This document shows positions 53,983 to 63,541 of a stretch of 64,000 bases of DNA, one piece after another. The number at the start of each line of letters is the position of its first letter. The stretch's first letter is position 1. Under the pieces are notes generated by a model. That model searched no databases. It saw nothing but the letters and a program-made list of their open reading frames with translations, and was not told where the DNA came from. The translations under genes were made by a program, and so were the position numbers. Origin of the DNA: Aeromonas bestiarum (GTDB lineage: Bacteria; Pseudomonadota; Gammaproteobacteria; Enterobacterales; Aeromonadaceae); assembly GCF_000819745.1 (NCBI RefSeq), contig NZ_CDDA01000020.1, positions 1 through 64,000 of the forward strand. The letters are read 5' to 3'.

Positions 53983-55374
53983 GTGGTCATGATCAAGCGA
54001 CTCTGTTCCCGACTGTGGCCCAAGGGGCTGACCGGCCAGATCATACTGGTGGCGCTGGCCGGGCTGGTGCTGATCCAGCTGCTCAGCATCCAGATCTACC
54101 GCTCGGATCGGGAGGAGGCGCTCGGCTATGTCAACAGCCGCAACGCCATGCAGCGCATCGTATCAGTGGCGCGGCTGCTGGCCCTCTCCCCGCCTTCGCT
54201 CTATGACGAGATCCTCAAGGCGAGTCGCAGCGAAACCCTGCTGCTGCGCCTCGCCGACGAGCCGCTGCAACCGGACAACCGCAGCCCCCGCTTCGAGCAG
54301 CAGGTGCGTTCCCGGCTCGGTTATCCGCCGTCGCTGATGGTGGAGATCAGCGCCGAGCTGAAGCAGGACGCCCAGCGCAGCCGCGCCTGGCAGCACCACA
54401 CCCGCATGATGAAGGACCGCAAGGGGATGCCGCCGCCGCAGGATATGCGGCTGTATGGCTCCATCCAGTTGCCGCGCGGTGGCTGGTTGCAGTTCAGCTC
54501 CCTGGTGGACAAGGAGTCGGCGAGCTGGTCCTGGCAGACCACCTTCAACCTGATGCTGGTGGCGAGTCTGGTGATAGGCCTGATGATCTGGCTGTTCCGG
54601 CGGGCCACCCAGCCGCTCAAGCAGCTGGCCGCCAATGCGGATCGGCTGGGGCGCGGCGAAGACATAGAGCCGCTGCGGGAGGTGGGGCCGACCGAGATCC
54701 GAGAGTCGATCCAGGCGTTCAACCGCATGCATACCCGCCTCGATCGCTTCGTGCAGGACAGAACCCGGATGCTGGCGGCCATCTCCCACGACCTGCGCAC
54801 CCCCATCACCAGTTTGCGGCTGCGCACCGAGTTTCTGGACGAGGGGGAGGACAAGGAGCGGATCCAGCAGACCCTGCAACAGATGGAGCAGATGCTGGCG
54901 GCCACCCTGAGCTTCGCCCGGGAGGAGGGGCAGCAGGAGGCGACCCGGGAGCTGGATCTGGTCAGCCTGCTGGAGAGCCTGTGCGATGACTATGCCGACA
55001 CCGGCCAGCCGGTCACCTGCATGGTCGAGGGCAAGCAGGTCTACGCCTGCCGCGCCAACACCCTGCGCCGGGTGCTGCAAAACCTCATCGGCAACGCCAT
55101 CAAGTACGCCGGCAGCGCCGAGGTATCGCTGGAGCGTACCGACAGCGAGCTGCTGATCCGGGTCTGTGACGAGGGGCCCGGCATAGATCCGGCGCGGCTG
55201 GAGGATGTGTTCAAGCCGTTCGTGCGGCTCGATGAGGCCCGCAACACCGAATCCGGCAGCGTGGGACTGGGACTCTCCATCGCCCGCACCCTGGTGCACC
55301 AGCACGGTGGCGAGCTGACCCTGCACAACCGCGCGCAGGGCGGGCTGGAGGCCAGGATCAGCCTGCCGCTGTGA
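53983..55374 (+). CDS. Sensor histidine kinase partner of the OmpR-type regulator
   Basis: The 463-residue kinase has a membrane helix (about residues 18-40), a periplasmic region (about 41-180) and a second helix (about 186-206). A HAMP domain, a dimerisation domain with the phospho-acceptor His269 in ISHDLRTP, and an ATPase domain with NLIGNAIKYAGS and DEGPGIDPARLEDVF follow. The first codon is GTG four bases after the regulator stop; an ATG two codons later is equally possible. The periplasmic region has no named domain. The stimulus is unknown; small exported proteins nearby suggest envelope or metal stress. Confidence 0.93.
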   Translation: MVMIKRLCSRLWPKGLTGQIILVALAGLVLIQLLSIQIYRSDREEALGYVNSRNAMQRIVSVARLLALSPPSLYDEILKASRSETLLLRLADEPLQPDNRSPRFEQQVRSRLGYPPSLMVEISAELKQDAQRSRAWQHHTRMMKDRKGMPPPQDMRLYGSIQLPRGGWLQFSSLVDKESASWSWQTTFNLMLVASLVIGLMIWLFRRATQPLKQLAANADRLGRGEDIEPLREVGPTEIRESIQAFNRMHTRLDRFVQDRTRMLAAISHDLRTPITSLRLRTEFLDEGEDKERIQQTLQQMEQMLAATLSFAREEGQQEATRELDLVSLLESLCDDYADTGQPVTCMVEGKQVYACRANTLRRVLQNLIGNAIKYAGSAEVSLERTDSELLIRVCDEGPGIDPARLEDVFKPFVRLDEARNTESGSVGLGLSIARTLVHQHGGELTLHNRAQGGLEARISLPL

Positions 55375-55394
55375 GCATAATGACATCTGTCTGG

Positions 55395-55420
55395 GGAGGG
55401 CGCCGACCAGGCGCCCTCCT
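55395..55420 (+). terminator. Terminator of the two-component operon
   Basis: A GGAGGGCGCC/GGCGCCCTCC stem lies 20 bases after the kinase stop. Confidence 0.8.
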
Positions 55421-55548
55421 CATGTTTATCTTGCTGTTATCTGACTGAAATCACGCCAATTTCATACTCGGTCATGCTTGTTCTTCTATGCTGAAGGTGG
55501 CGATAATCAATGGCCGCATAGACGGCCAATAGCAAGGTTGGTGCAGGA

Positions 55549-56964
55549 ATGGCGGTCTCTTCTGGTTCTGGATGGCGGGTGCGCAGCGGATGCTGCCTCC
55601 TGCTCTGTCTGCTGTGGCTGCCCGCCTGGGCAACGCCAGCCCCCAAACCCTTGATCGTGACCAACTCCAAGGCCTGGCAGCCCTTCTCCTACATCAATGA
55701 GGAGGGGCAGCCGGATGGCCTGCTGATCGATCTCTGGCGCGAATATGGCCGCGTCACCGGTCGCCCGATCCAGTTCAAACTGGTGGACTGGCAGACCTCG
55801 CTGGACCTGGTGCGTACCGGTGAGGCCGATGTCCATGGCGGCCTGCTCTGGTCGCCGGAGCGCAATCCGCTCTATGACTATGGCCAGGGGCTCTCCCGTC
55901 TCGATGCCCAGCTGTTCTTTGCCAACTCCCTGCGCGGCTCGGATGTGAACTACTACCTGCAGCACGAGAGTGTGGGTGTGGTGGCGGGAGGGTATGAGGA
56001 GTACTACGCCCGCAAGCACTTCCCCACCACCCACCTGCAAACCTTCAGCGACAACGATGCCATGCTGCGCGCCGCCTTCAGCGGCGAACTGGACGCCTTC
56101 ATCGCCGATCTGCAGGTGGCGAACTTCTATATCTACACCTCGGCGGATCCCAGCCGCTTCATCCCGGTGCGCCACCTCTACAGCGACGAGATACGCTTTG
56201 CGGTCGCCAAGGGCAATCAGGCCCTGTTGCAGGAGCTGGAGCTGGGGTTTTCCCGCCTGGGTGTGGCGGATCGGGAGCGGATCATCCGCAAGTGGATGCA
56301 TATCGAGACAGTCTATCCACTCCACCTCTGGCCCTGGTTGCTGGCGCTGGGAGGCATGGTGCTGCTGGTCTACATAGTGCAATTGCGACGGGCGGTGGCG
56401 AGCCGCACCGCCGAGCTGATCCAGGCCAATGCGCGGCTTGAACGCCTCGCCGGCACAGATTCCATGACGGGGATCCTGAACCGGCGCGCCTTTCTGCCCG
56501 AGTTTGAGCAGCGGCTGGCCAGCGGACAGGCCTCGGCCCTGCTGTTGTTCGACATAGATCGCTTCAAGGGGATCAACGATCACTTCGGTCACGGGGTCGG
56601 TGACGAGGTGCTCTCGGCGCTGGTCGAACGGGTGCGGCTGGTGTTGCCGGACGGGGCGCTGTTTGCCCGTATCGGGGGGGAGGAGTTCTGCATCAGCCTG
56701 CCGATGGTGGATATGGCTGCGCTGCAGGGTTGGGCCAGCCGGATAGGTCGGGAAGTGAGTCTGCGCAAGCTGCAGACCAGTGCCGGTGAGCTGGGGCTCT
56801 CCATCAGTACCGGGGCCGTCTGGGTGCCGGATGGCGTCAGAGCCGATGGCAGACGGGTGTTGTTGCAGGCGGACAGGTTGATGTATGGCGCCAAGTCGCT
56901 GGGACGCAATACCTGGCAGGCGGCCTGTTATGCCGAGGAGAAGGAGAACGCGGCCGAAGAGTAG
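55549..56964 (+). CDS. Diguanylate cyclase with periplasmic solute-binding domain (GGEEF)
   Basis: The 471-residue protein has a signal anchor (about residues 10-30) and an SBP_bac_3-type periplasmic sensor (about 34-255, with KAWQPFSYINEEGQPDGLLIDL and LIDLWREYGR). A membrane helix (about 263-283), a short coiled coil and a GGDEF domain (about 300-465) follow. The active site reads GGEEF in ARIGGEEFCIS. No R-x-x-D inhibition motif is present before it. The sensor resembles amino-acid-binding proteins, so c-di-GMP synthesis may respond to a nutrient. It has its own promoter region and converges on the TonB receptor gene. Confidence 0.92.
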   Translation: MAVSSGSGWRVRSGCCLLLCLLWLPAWATPAPKPLIVTNSKAWQPFSYINEEGQPDGLLIDLWREYGRVTGRPIQFKLVDWQTSLDLVRTGEADVHGGLLWSPERNPLYDYGQGLSRLDAQLFFANSLRGSDVNYYLQHESVGVVAGGYEEYYARKHFPTTHLQTFSDNDAMLRAAFSGELDAFIADLQVANFYIYTSADPSRFIPVRHLYSDEIRFAVAKGNQALLQELELGFSRLGVADRERIIRKWMHIETVYPLHLWPWLLALGGMVLLVYIVQLRRAVASRTAELIQANARLERLAGTDSMTGILNRRAFLPEFEQRLASGQASALLLFDIDRFKGINDHFGHGVGDEVLSALVERVRLVLPDGALFARIGGEEFCISLPMVDMAALQGWASRIGREVSLRKLQTSAGELGLSISTGAVWVPDGVRADGRRVLLQADRLMYGAKSLGRNTWQAACYAEEKENAAEE

Positions 56965-56994
56965 GCCGCCGCCCCTGGGGGCGGCGGCTCATCA

Positions 56995-58950
56995 TCAGAA
57001 GTTGTAGGTCATCCCCAGGTTGTAGCGACGACCGTCCAGCACTGTGCCGAAGCTGGTGTAATCCACCGTCTTGTCGAACAGGTTGTAGATGCCGGCGGTC
57101 ACGTTCAGGTTCTTGTTGGCCTTGTAGACCAGACCCGTGTCGAAGAAGGTGTAAGAAGGCGTGCCCTCTGCCATCTTGACCCGGCTCAGGTAATCGGAGG
57201 TCTTGCTGCGGAAGTTGACCCTGGACCAGAGGCTGACCTCTTCTGTGGTCTGCCAGTCGACAGTGGTGTTGAACATGTGGCGCGGCATCTGGTTCAGTGC
57301 CTTGCCTTCCATCGGGCCGCTCTTCTGCTCGGACTGGGTGAAGGTGTAGCTGGAGGCCAGCGACCACTCTTTATTGATGGTCCAGTTGGCCGTCCCTTCC
57401 ACCCCGCGCATGTTCGCCTTGTCGACGTTGATGCGGTCGCTGATGAAGTCATAGGTGTGACCGTTCAGGGTGCAGGAGGGGTCGCTCTTGCTGGTGCAAC
57501 GGCGGATCTCGGAGATCTTGTCCTCGAAGTCGGTGTTGAACAGGGTCAGCCCTGTGCTCAGCCCTTCCTGACTATCCCACAGCAGGGCGATTTCCTGGCT
57601 CACGCTGGTTTCCGGCTTGAGTTCCGGGCTGCCGACCAGCATGCCGTCCTGGGTACCGCCCCCCGTGGCCTGGCCCCAGTTGGCGGCCGACATGCGCAGA
57701 TCCGGTGAACGGTAGCCGGTGGAGACGCCCCCTTTCAAGGTCCAGAACTCGGCCGGATGCCAGACTCCGTACAGACGCGGGCTCCAGTGGGTGCCGTAGT
57801 TCTGATCCCTGTCCATGCGCACGCCGCCGGTCAGGGCGAAGGTGTCGGTCAGTGCCCACTCGTCTTCCACGAACATGGCCCAGCTCCAGCGGGTCAGCTG
57901 ATTGGCGCGGTTGGCCACATTGAGCTGGTTGCCCTGATCCTGCAGATCCTCGTAGCGGTACTGGCCACCCACGCTCAGGTAGTGATCCCCCAGCTCAAAC
58001 TGGGTATGGGTATCGGCTATGGTGTTGATGAGCTTCATCTGGCGGCCGGGGTTGGTGTTCTCTTCCCGCTGCAGATAGCTGGTGGAGGAACCAAAGTCAT
58101 AGCGGCCGTCGTGGGTGATGGCGTAGTTGGTGCGCTCGTAAGTGCTCAGGCTGGGTTTGGACTTGGCCGAGAGGGATTCACCCGGCGTGCGATCACGATC
58201 CTGCAGGCCGCGGCTGGCCTCGAAGTCGAAGCGGTTGTGCTCGTCCGGGGTCAGGCTGAACACGGCCGTACCGCTGCGCATCTCCTGCTCGGCAAACCCG
58301 TTCTGGAACTGATCCTCACCGCGGTGGGAAAGCTGGCCGTTCAGGCGCACCCCCAGCAGTCCATCCACCAGGGCACCGGCGGTATAGGCGTTGGTCTGGA
58401 AGATGTCGCCGGAGTCCTTGTTCTCCTGGAAGGTGGAGTCGGCATGCAGCGACCCCTGCCAGGCCGTCATGCTGGCGGTCTTGCGGGTGATGACGTTGAT
58501 GACGCCACCCATGGCGTCAGAGCCGTAGCGGGAGGACATGGGGCCGCGTACCACCTCGATCCGTTCGATGGCTTGCAACGGTGGCAACCAGCCCTGCTCT
58601 ATGCCAGGGCCATCGCTGTTGGGACGGGTGCCACGGCTGTCGACCCGCTTGCCATCCACCAGCATCAGCGTGTATTTGGAGCCCATGCCACGAATGCTGA
58701 TGTCACTGCTGCTGCCACCCCCGGTGATCACCACGCCCGGTACGTCTTTCAGGGCATCGGTCACGTCGCGATAGGCGCGTTTTTCCAATTGCTCGCGGGT
58801 CACCACCGAGATGGAGGCGGCGGTATCCTCGATCTTCTGCTGGAAGCCGGAGGCGGTCACGACCATGACCTCCTGTTCGGCGGCATAGGCGTGAGAGGCG
58901 AGGGCGGCGAGAATGAGCGTGGTCAGCTTGTTGCGGTGCATTTTTATCAT
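56995..58950 (-). CDS. TonB-dependent outer-membrane receptor (catecholate siderophore type)
   Basis: The receptor has about 651 residues from the chosen ATG. A signal peptide (MIKMHRNKLTTLILAALASHAYA) is followed by a TonB box (EVMVVTA) and a plug domain (about 40-150, DVTDALKDVPGVVITGGG and RIEVVRGPMSSRYGSDAMGG). A 22-strand barrel ends in the canonical C-terminal Phe (NLGMTYNF). By eye it resembles IrgA/FepA/CirA-type ferric-catecholate receptors. An 11-residue longer frame starts at 58983 but has a poorer leader. A sigma-70 promoter overlapped by a Fur-like box lies upstream, consistent with iron repression. No TonB-complex or ABC gene is adjacent. Confidence 0.9.
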   Translation of the reverse strand: MIKMHRNKLTTLILAALASHAYAAEQEVMVVTASGFQQKIEDTAASISVVTREQLEKRAYRDVTDALKDVPGVVITGGGSSSDISIRGMGSKYTLMLVDGKRVDSRGTRPNSDGPGIEQGWLPPLQAIERIEVVRGPMSSRYGSDAMGGVINVITRKTASMTAWQGSLHADSTFQENKDSGDIFQTNAYTAGALVDGLLGVRLNGQLSHRGEDQFQNGFAEQEMRSGTAVFSLTPDEHNRFDFEASRGLQDRDRTPGESLSAKSKPSLSTYERTNYAITHDGRYDFGSSTSYLQREENTNPGRQMKLINTIADTHTQFELGDHYLSVGGQYRYEDLQDQGNQLNVANRANQLTRWSWAMFVEDEWALTDTFALTGGVRMDRDQNYGTHWSPRLYGVWHPAEFWTLKGGVSTGYRSPDLRMSAANWGQATGGGTQDGMLVGSPELKPETSVSQEIALLWDSQEGLSTGLTLFNTDFEDKISEIRRCTSKSDPSCTLNGHTYDFISDRINVDKANMRGVEGTANWTINKEWSLASSYTFTQSEQKSGPMEGKALNQMPRHMFNTTVDWQTTEEVSLWSRVNFRSKTSDYLSRVKMAEGTPSYTFFDTGLVYKANKNLNVTAGIYNLFDKTVDYTSFGTVLDGRRYNLGMTYNF

Positions 58951-59082
58951 GTTGGCCTGAACTCTTTTAGTAAGAAGATGCATTCATCCTTTGGGTGAAT
59001 CTATGGGGTGGTTTCACCGCATCCCGCGTGAAACCCGGACCGGGCAGGTTCAATTGGATAATCCTCCCGTTTGTCGGCAGGC

Positions 59083-59131
59083 ATTGTAATGATCATGGAA
59101 TGATGTGTAAACGATAATTAATCTCATTAAG
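59083..59131 (-). promoter_or_regulatory. Fur-type promoter of the TonB receptor
   Basis: On the minus strand TTTACA (59106-59111) and TACAAT (59083-59088) are 17 bases apart. GATAATTAATCTCATTA (59113 onward) matches the Fur 19-mer at 13 positions. A leader of about 125 bases with GC-rich hairpins (one is GGTTTCAC...GTGAAACC) separates promoter and gene. Confidence 0.65.
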
Positions 59132-59259
59132 GTTGTGCTGTCATGCTAGCGCCAACCAGGAGATGCAGGAGGGATACCGGAAGAAAAGGGGTGAGGCAGA
59201 ATGGCTAAACAGAGAGAGAAAGAGTCTGGAGGGAGGGACAATGCTGAATCGCAGGCAAC

Positions 59260-59287
59260 AAAAAACCCGCCTGGGCGGGTTTTTTTA
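59260..59287 (-). terminator. Terminator of the cold-shock gene
   Basis: ACCCGCC-TG-GGCGGGT is flanked by A and T runs. Confidence 0.9.
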
Positions 59288-59346
59288 ATTCTTGCAGAAG
59301 GCCTTCTCAGCAGGCGTTAGCGAGCGTGAAGGCTTCCTTGCTTGAA

Positions 59347-59559
59347 TTACAGACCAACTACGTTGGCAGCAGCCGGGCCTTTCTGGCCTTGCTCGATGGT
59401 GAACTCAACGCGCTGACCTTCGTCCAGGGTTTTGAAGCTGGTGGACTGGATAGCGGAGAAGTGTACGAACACGTCTTTGCTGCCGTCAGCCGGGGAGATG
59501 AAGCCAAAACCTTTCTCAGCGTTGAAGAACTTAACGGTACCAGTCATTTTGTTAGACAT
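59347..59559 (-). CDS. CspA-family cold-shock protein
   Basis: The 70-residue protein is a single cold-shock domain with both RNA-binding motifs, KGFGFIS (RNP1) and DVFVHFS (RNP2). It binds single-stranded RNA/DNA and melts RNA structure. The length and sequence are those of CspA/CspC/CspE; which paralogue cannot be chosen. AGGAAATTATT precedes the ATG. An AT-rich stretch of more than 300 bases upstream may be the long, structured leader that regulates many csp messages. Confidence 0.95.
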   Translation of the reverse strand: MSNKMTGTVKFFNAEKGFGFISPADGSKDVFVHFSAIQSTSFKTLDEGQRVEFTIEQGQKGPAAANVVGL

Positions 59560-59998
59560 AATAATTTCCTAAAATAGTGTTTTAAGTGCCAAAATTTGGC
59601 AATCTATGATTTTTCGTCAGCAATACGTATGGGGAGCACTAAAGAAGGAGAATTATTTAATAAGAACTATCGTAGATAACTCTTATACTAATCACTGCTT
59701 TACTAAAATGACTGCCTAACATAATCAGGTCTGAACTACCGAACCATCGAGAGAGATTAAAACATGCTCTCTTCGTTAAAGCAAACTTTATCTCAATATT
59801 AATTTCTGGTTATCGAGGTGCTACCAACTTCATATTGTCACATGAGCCACGGCGTTCACTGGCGAGATTGAGCGCTGAGGCCTGCTATGATTGGCGCTGA
59901 GCTTTTGGGGACTGTTTTCTGACTGGCGTAGAGGCGTCCCTGATCAAGAGCGGTATAGAAGAGTTCTTCCTTGGTTGCCGCAGGGCCTTAACGGCAAA
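59560..59998. other. AT-rich leader/promoter region of the cold-shock gene
   Basis: No gene is visible. The half next to the csp gene is AT-rich, as in cspA-type 5' leaders; the part near 59900-59990 turns GC-rich toward the YjbD-like gene end. Confidence 0.5.
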
Positions 59999-60032
59999 CG
60001 CCCACCCACACCGGTCTGGTGTGGGTGGGCGC
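59999..60032 (-). terminator. Terminator of the YjbD-like gene
   Basis: A 14-pair stem (CGCCCACCCACACC and complement) with a five-base loop lies 20 bases beyond the gene end. The T run is weak. Confidence 0.75.
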
Positions 60033-60051
60033 TCATCAACACAGCGCTAAC

Positions 60052-60336
60052 TCAGCGCTTGCTGCGAAACTTGTTGCTGACGGAGTCGATCCAGCTGAAG
60101 GTTTCTGGCAAGACCTGGTTTCTGGCCCGCTCTTTGGCCTTCTCCCGAGCCAGTTTGGAGGCCACCTTGGCCGCCTCTGCACGATCTGCCACGATTTTAA
60201 GCCGGCCTTCCTCACGGATCCTGTTACGTTCTGCGTTGGTCAGCTGATGGTCAGCATTGGCCTGGGCTTTTTGGAGCAACAGGGTTATCTCGGCCTTTTC
60301 GGCCTCGGTGAGGTCTTTCATTTCCAACTTTTTCAC
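60052..60336 (-). CDS. DUF3811 (YjbD-like) small protein
   Basis: The 94-residue soluble protein is highly charged and helical. It follows E. coli YjbD over its first half: MKDLTEAEKAEITLLLQKAQ, LTNAERNRIREEG, then a basic Ala/Arg/Lys helix and an ETFSWIDS segment near the end (YjbD: ASFSWS). The function is unknown in the family. It is transcribed leftward, 170 bases after the CDF transporter gene, and could share its transcript. Confidence 0.8.
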   Translation of the reverse strand: MKKLEMKDLTEAEKAEITLLLQKAQANADHQLTNAERNRIREEGRLKIVADRAEAAKVASKLAREKAKERARNQVLPETFSWIDSVSNKFRSKR

Positions 60337-60506
60337 GGCGCGCTCCTGGCGGCTGGGGGATGGGATACCCTAACACATTTTCGCCGACTATTTCTTACGC
60401 AATGCGCTCTATGGCCATAAAAGTGCGGGTTCCACGCTTTTTTCCGTTATTTATCTGCCAGTTCACTACAGATTTCTCGCATTTTCCGGTTTGCATCGCA
60501 CATCTC

Positions 60507-61385
60507 TCAACCGTGGCCGCTCGGTTCGACATGGATCAGCACTATGGCATGGGGCAGGTGGCGCATTATGCCCTGCTCTATCCGATCACAGATGGCATGG
60601 GAGTGCTCTATGCTCATCTCCTTGGGCAGGGTCAGGTGGAAATCTATGTGACGACGGCGTCCGGCCTGACGACTGCGCAGGGCGTGAAACCCCCCATGCT
60701 CGGGGCAGCACTGCTCGATCACCTGAGTGGTGATGGCCAGCTCCTCCTCGTTCATGCTGTGATCCAGCAGGGGCTGAAAGGCCTGATTGAGCATGGTGAT
60801 GGCTTCCCGGAGAATGAAGATCGCCACGCAGATGGCCACTATGGGGTCGAGCAGATAGAGGTTGTAGCCCAGCCCGTCAGCGATCCAGATACCGAGCAGG
60901 CCGACTGCGACCCCGAGAGAGGTCAGTACGTCGGCCTTGAGGTGCAGGGCATCGGCAGCCAGAGCGACAGATTCCTCTTCTTTCGCCACCCGGTAGAGAT
61001 AGGTGGATACACCGCTGTTGACCAGTGCCGAGATCAGCATGACCAGCACGCCAAAGCCTACGCTTTCGATCGGTGTTGGTGTGATCAACTTGCCGATGGC
61101 TTCGAAGATGATCCAGCCCGCGGCCAGCAGGATCAGCAGGGCCTCTATGACGCCGGAGACGTTTTCGATCTTGTCATGGCCATAGGGGTGGCGTTGATCG
61201 GGTGGAATATCCGACCGACGTACTGCAAACAGGGCGATGAGGGCTGCAACCAGGTCCATTGCCGAGTGGATGGCTTCGGAAATAATACTGACGGAACCAC
61301 TCAGGATCCCGGCAAATATCTTCATGATAATCAGTGTGATATTGGAGCAAACCGAGACCAAGGCCGCTCTGGTTTTTCTGGTCAT
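60507..61385 (-). CDS. Cation-diffusion-facilitator metal exporter
   Basis: The 292-residue protein has six membrane helices (about residues 8-205) and a C-terminal cytosolic metal-binding domain (about 210-290). Metal-site residues sit in SEAIHSAMDL (helix 2) and AADALHLKADVLTS (helix 5), the paired H/D sites of the CDF family. RHPYGHDKIENV follows helix 2. It exports a divalent ion (Zn, Fe, Co, Cd or Mn) by proton antiport. The choice among metals is not possible by eye. AAGGATATCCC precedes the ATG. Confidence 0.92.
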   Translation of the reverse strand: MTRKTRAALVSVCSNITLIIMKIFAGILSGSVSIISEAIHSAMDLVAALIALFAVRRSDIPPDQRHPYGHDKIENVSGVIEALLILLAAGWIIFEAIGKLITPTPIESVGFGVLVMLISALVNSGVSTYLYRVAKEEESVALAADALHLKADVLTSLGVAVGLLGIWIADGLGYNLYLLDPIVAICVAIFILREAITMLNQAFQPLLDHSMNEEELAITTQVIEQCCPEHGGFHALRSRQAGRRRHIDFHLTLPKEMSIEHSHAICDRIEQGIMRHLPHAIVLIHVEPSGHG

Positions 61386-61835
61386 GGGATATCCTTATTC
61401 TCGATATAATATTTTCGCAAATAGGGTTGGATAATATCAGCTTGAAAATAAAACGGCTGCGGCAGGTTGTAACGTTTTGTTTCTGGCGAGAGTGAGAATG
61501 CTTATCTAAATTATCTCTTCTCATTTAATTAATAGTTGTCTTCTGCTTTTGGTGATTTATTTCAGTTGGTAATTAAATAAGTCGAAGGGGCCAGATTTTA
61601 TAAGGAATATTCAGGTTTTCTGGCCGTTCATGCCCTCGCCCGTCGTGCCTCGAGATCGCCGAGACCCGGCCCAGAATGAAGCCTGACTGATGAGGGTGGA
61701 TTCTTGCGCAAGATTGGGGGTATGCTGAAGTGAGTGCGATCAACAGGTCGTCACTGAAAGCGTACTGAAGTCTACGATTCGGATGGCATGCTGGAACCTG
61801 GGTTCCAACTGTCTGGGTAACATTTTTGGAGTTTG
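61386..61835. other. Intergenic region without a recognised gene
   Basis: The left part is AT-rich and holds the CDF promoter. The right part contains a short palindrome (GGAACCTGGGTTCC, 61793-61806) about 30 bases before the small basic gene and probably its promoter. No coding frame is convincing. Confidence 0.5.
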
Positions 61836-61961
61836 ATGATGAGTAACAAAGAACATCACAACGGCAAAGATGCCAAGAAAAAGCCGCAGTTGTCACTGAA
61901 AGAGAAGCGCGAAGCCAAACGTCAGAAAGCAGATCTGAAAAACGGCAGCGCGATCAAGTAA
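61836..61961 (+). CDS. 41-residue lysine-rich basic protein
   Basis: The frame starts with two adjacent ATGs (61836 and 61839) behind TTTTGGAG. It encodes a very basic, hydrophilic peptide: MSNKEHHNGKDAKKKPQL, then SLKEKREAKRQKADLKNG and an AIK end. Similar short peptides annotated as hypothetical occur across gammaproteobacteria, as I recall them. A clear terminator follows 39 bases later, so this is a self-contained gene. It may bind nucleic acid, to judge only by its charge. Confidence 0.75.
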   Translation: MMSNKEHHNGKDAKKKPQLSLKEKREAKRQKADLKNGSAIK

Positions 61962-61999
61962 CGCTCCTCCACGCTGTAGTTCCTCCGGAGCCAGTATCA

Positions 62000-62026
62000 A
62001 GCCAGCCTGTCATAGGCTGGCTTTTA
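62000..62026 (+). terminator. Terminator of the small basic gene
   Basis: AAGCCAGCCT-GTCAT-AGGCTGGCTT followed by TT. It also faces the end of the convergent binding-protein gene. Confidence 0.85.
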
Positions 62027-62036
62027 TGTTTCTGGC

Positions 62037-62795
62037 TCAAGGCGTGGCGCCATAGGTCTCGAAGATCTTCTGATACCGGCCATCGGCCCGCATGGCATTC
62101 AACTGGCGATCAAACCAGCGCTGTTGTACCGCCTGGCGAAAGGCAAAGTGATACTGGGTCGGGGCAAACAGGTCATATTGTCTGACCCGGCCGGGTGCGT
62201 AGAGCTCGGCGCCATACTTGCTGTCGGCCAGTTGCGCCAGATAGTAGTAAAACACCCGCTGTTCCAGAACCACGGCATCCACCCGTCCCAGCATCAATCT
62301 GTGAACCTGCCCCTGCTGCTTGGCGACCTCCTCATAACGGGGATTCTGATCGGCCATGCTGGCGAAGGCGCCTCCCAGCACCTGACGTGCCCGCTGGAAG
62401 GCGCTGACTCGCAGCGTTTTCATGTCATCCAGGGTGCTGATATGGGTCTTGCTGAGGGTGAATACCCGGTTGTGGAAGGCGATCACCGGCTGTGACAGGA
62501 AGACATCGCCCAGCATGCCGGGTTTGACGTTGATGATGGCATCCAGCTTGCCGGACTCCAGCATCCGGAAGGTACGTTCCAGCGGCAGATATTCAAAACT
62601 GGGCTCATAGCCGCTGTTGCGAAAGGCCTCTCGCAGCAGATCGAGCTCGATCCCGCGGCCCTCTTCCTCTATCACATAAGGGGGGATGGCGAAGCTGACG
62701 CCCACCCGCAGCGGCTCGGCTGCCGCGAGCAAGGGCGCCGCCAGGGTGGCGGTCAGGCAAACAGCGAGCAGTAGAATGCGATACAAAAACCCCAT
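62037..62795 (-). CDS. Periplasmic solute-binding protein (SBP_bac_3-like)
   Basis: The 252-residue protein has a signal peptide (about residues 1-26, ending LLAAAE) and an amino-acid-binding-type fold: LRVGVSFAIPPYVIEEEGRG, ELDLLREAFRNSGY, and DAIINVKPGM in the hinge. No ABC partners lie next to it. Like the 14529-15302 protein it is an orphan of this family; the two are not close copies. The ligand is unknown. Confidence 0.85.
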   Translation of the reverse strand: MGFLYRILLLAVCLTATLAAPLLAAAEPLRVGVSFAIPPYVIEEEGRGIELDLLREAFRNSGYEPSFEYLPLERTFRMLESGKLDAIINVKPGMLGDVFLSQPVIAFHNRVFTLSKTHISTLDDMKTLRVSAFQRARQVLGGAFASMADQNPRYEEVAKQQGQVHRLMLGRVDAVVLEQRVFYYYLAQLADSKYGAELYAPGRVRQYDLFAPTQYHFAFRQAVQQRWFDRQLNAMRADGRYQKIFETYGATP

Positions 62796-62920
62796 GTGTT
62801 CTCTCTGGCAAACTGGTCGCCCTGATCATAAGCCCAAGGCATCTCATGCGGGGAAAATATCCGGCAAGTCCGCGCAGGAACAGTACTGCATGGCGAGCCT
62901 GCGTCAATAACAGGCAAAAA

Positions 62921-62944
62921 AAGGCCCTGAATGAACAGGGCCTT
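62921..62944 (-). terminator. Terminator of ssb
   Basis: AAGGCCCTG/CAGGGCCTT is followed on the minus strand by seven Ts. Confidence 0.9.
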
Positions 62945-62962
62945 CTGGCAATGCGTTGCCGA

Positions 62963-63541
62963 TCAGAAGGGGATGTCGTCGTCAAAATCCATCGGCGGCT
63001 CGTTGTATACCGGCGGTGCAGACTGGGGCTGCTGTGCCGGACGGCCGTATCCACCTTGCGGCGGCTGCATGTTTTGCTGCGGCGCGGCGGCAGGACGAGC
63101 CTGGTTCATTGGCTGCTGGGCGGCTTGTTGTGGCTGACCCCAGTTGCCTTGGGGCTGACCGCCCATGCTCTGACCTGCGCCGCCTTGCGGACGGCCACCC
63201 AGCATCTGCATCACGCCGCTGAAGCTGTCTACCAGCACTTCGGTGGTGTAGCGCTCCTGGCCGCTCTGATCCTGCCATTTGCGGGTCTGCAGTTTCCCTT
63301 CGACATAGACCTGGGAGCCCTTCTTCAGGTACTCGCCAGCCACTTCGGCCAGCTTGCCCATGAACACCACGCGGTGCCACTCGGTACGCTCTTTCTGCTC
63401 GCCGGTCTGCTTGTCGCGCCAGGTTTCAGAGGTGGCCAGGGTGATGTTGGTCACGGCACCGCCACTCGGCATGTAGCGCACTTCCGGGTCTTGTCCCAGG
63501 TTACCGATCAGAATGACTTTATTGATGCCTCGACTGGCCAT
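62963..63541 (-). CDS. ssb: Single-stranded DNA-binding protein
   Basis: The 192-residue SSB begins [20 protein letters not shown] with the OB-fold (residues 1-112). A Gly/Gln/Pro-rich linker and the acidic C-terminal tip MDFDDDIPF, which docks with RecBCD-pathway, PriA and other repair proteins, follow. The length is close to E. coli SSB (178). The start is ATG 63541; an upstream extension is open but non-homologous. I did not find a clean LexA box upstream. Confidence 0.98.
   Translation of the reverse strand: MASRGINKVILIGNLGQDPEVRYMPSGGAVTNITLATSETWRDKQTGEQKERTEWHRVVFMGKLAEVAGEYLKKGSQVYVEGKLQTRKWQDQSGQERYTTEVLVDSFSGVMQMLGGRPQGGAGQSMGGQPQGNWGQPQQAAQQPMNQARPAAAPQQNMQPPQGGYGRPAQQPQSAPPVYNEPPMDFDDDIPF

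Noticed and set aside
53983-55374. Classical ompR-envZ assignment of the two-component system
   Set aside because: The receiver is OmpR-like, but the context (duplicated promoter, Spy-like and small exported proteins) and an unfamiliar periplasmic domain do not support naming it envZ.
58981-59090. A thiamine-pyrophosphate-riboswitch-like look (GGGGTG, GGATAAT) upstream of the TonB receptor
   Set aside because: The elements read on the strand opposite the receptor, the CTGAGA core is missing, and there is no plus-strand gene to control.
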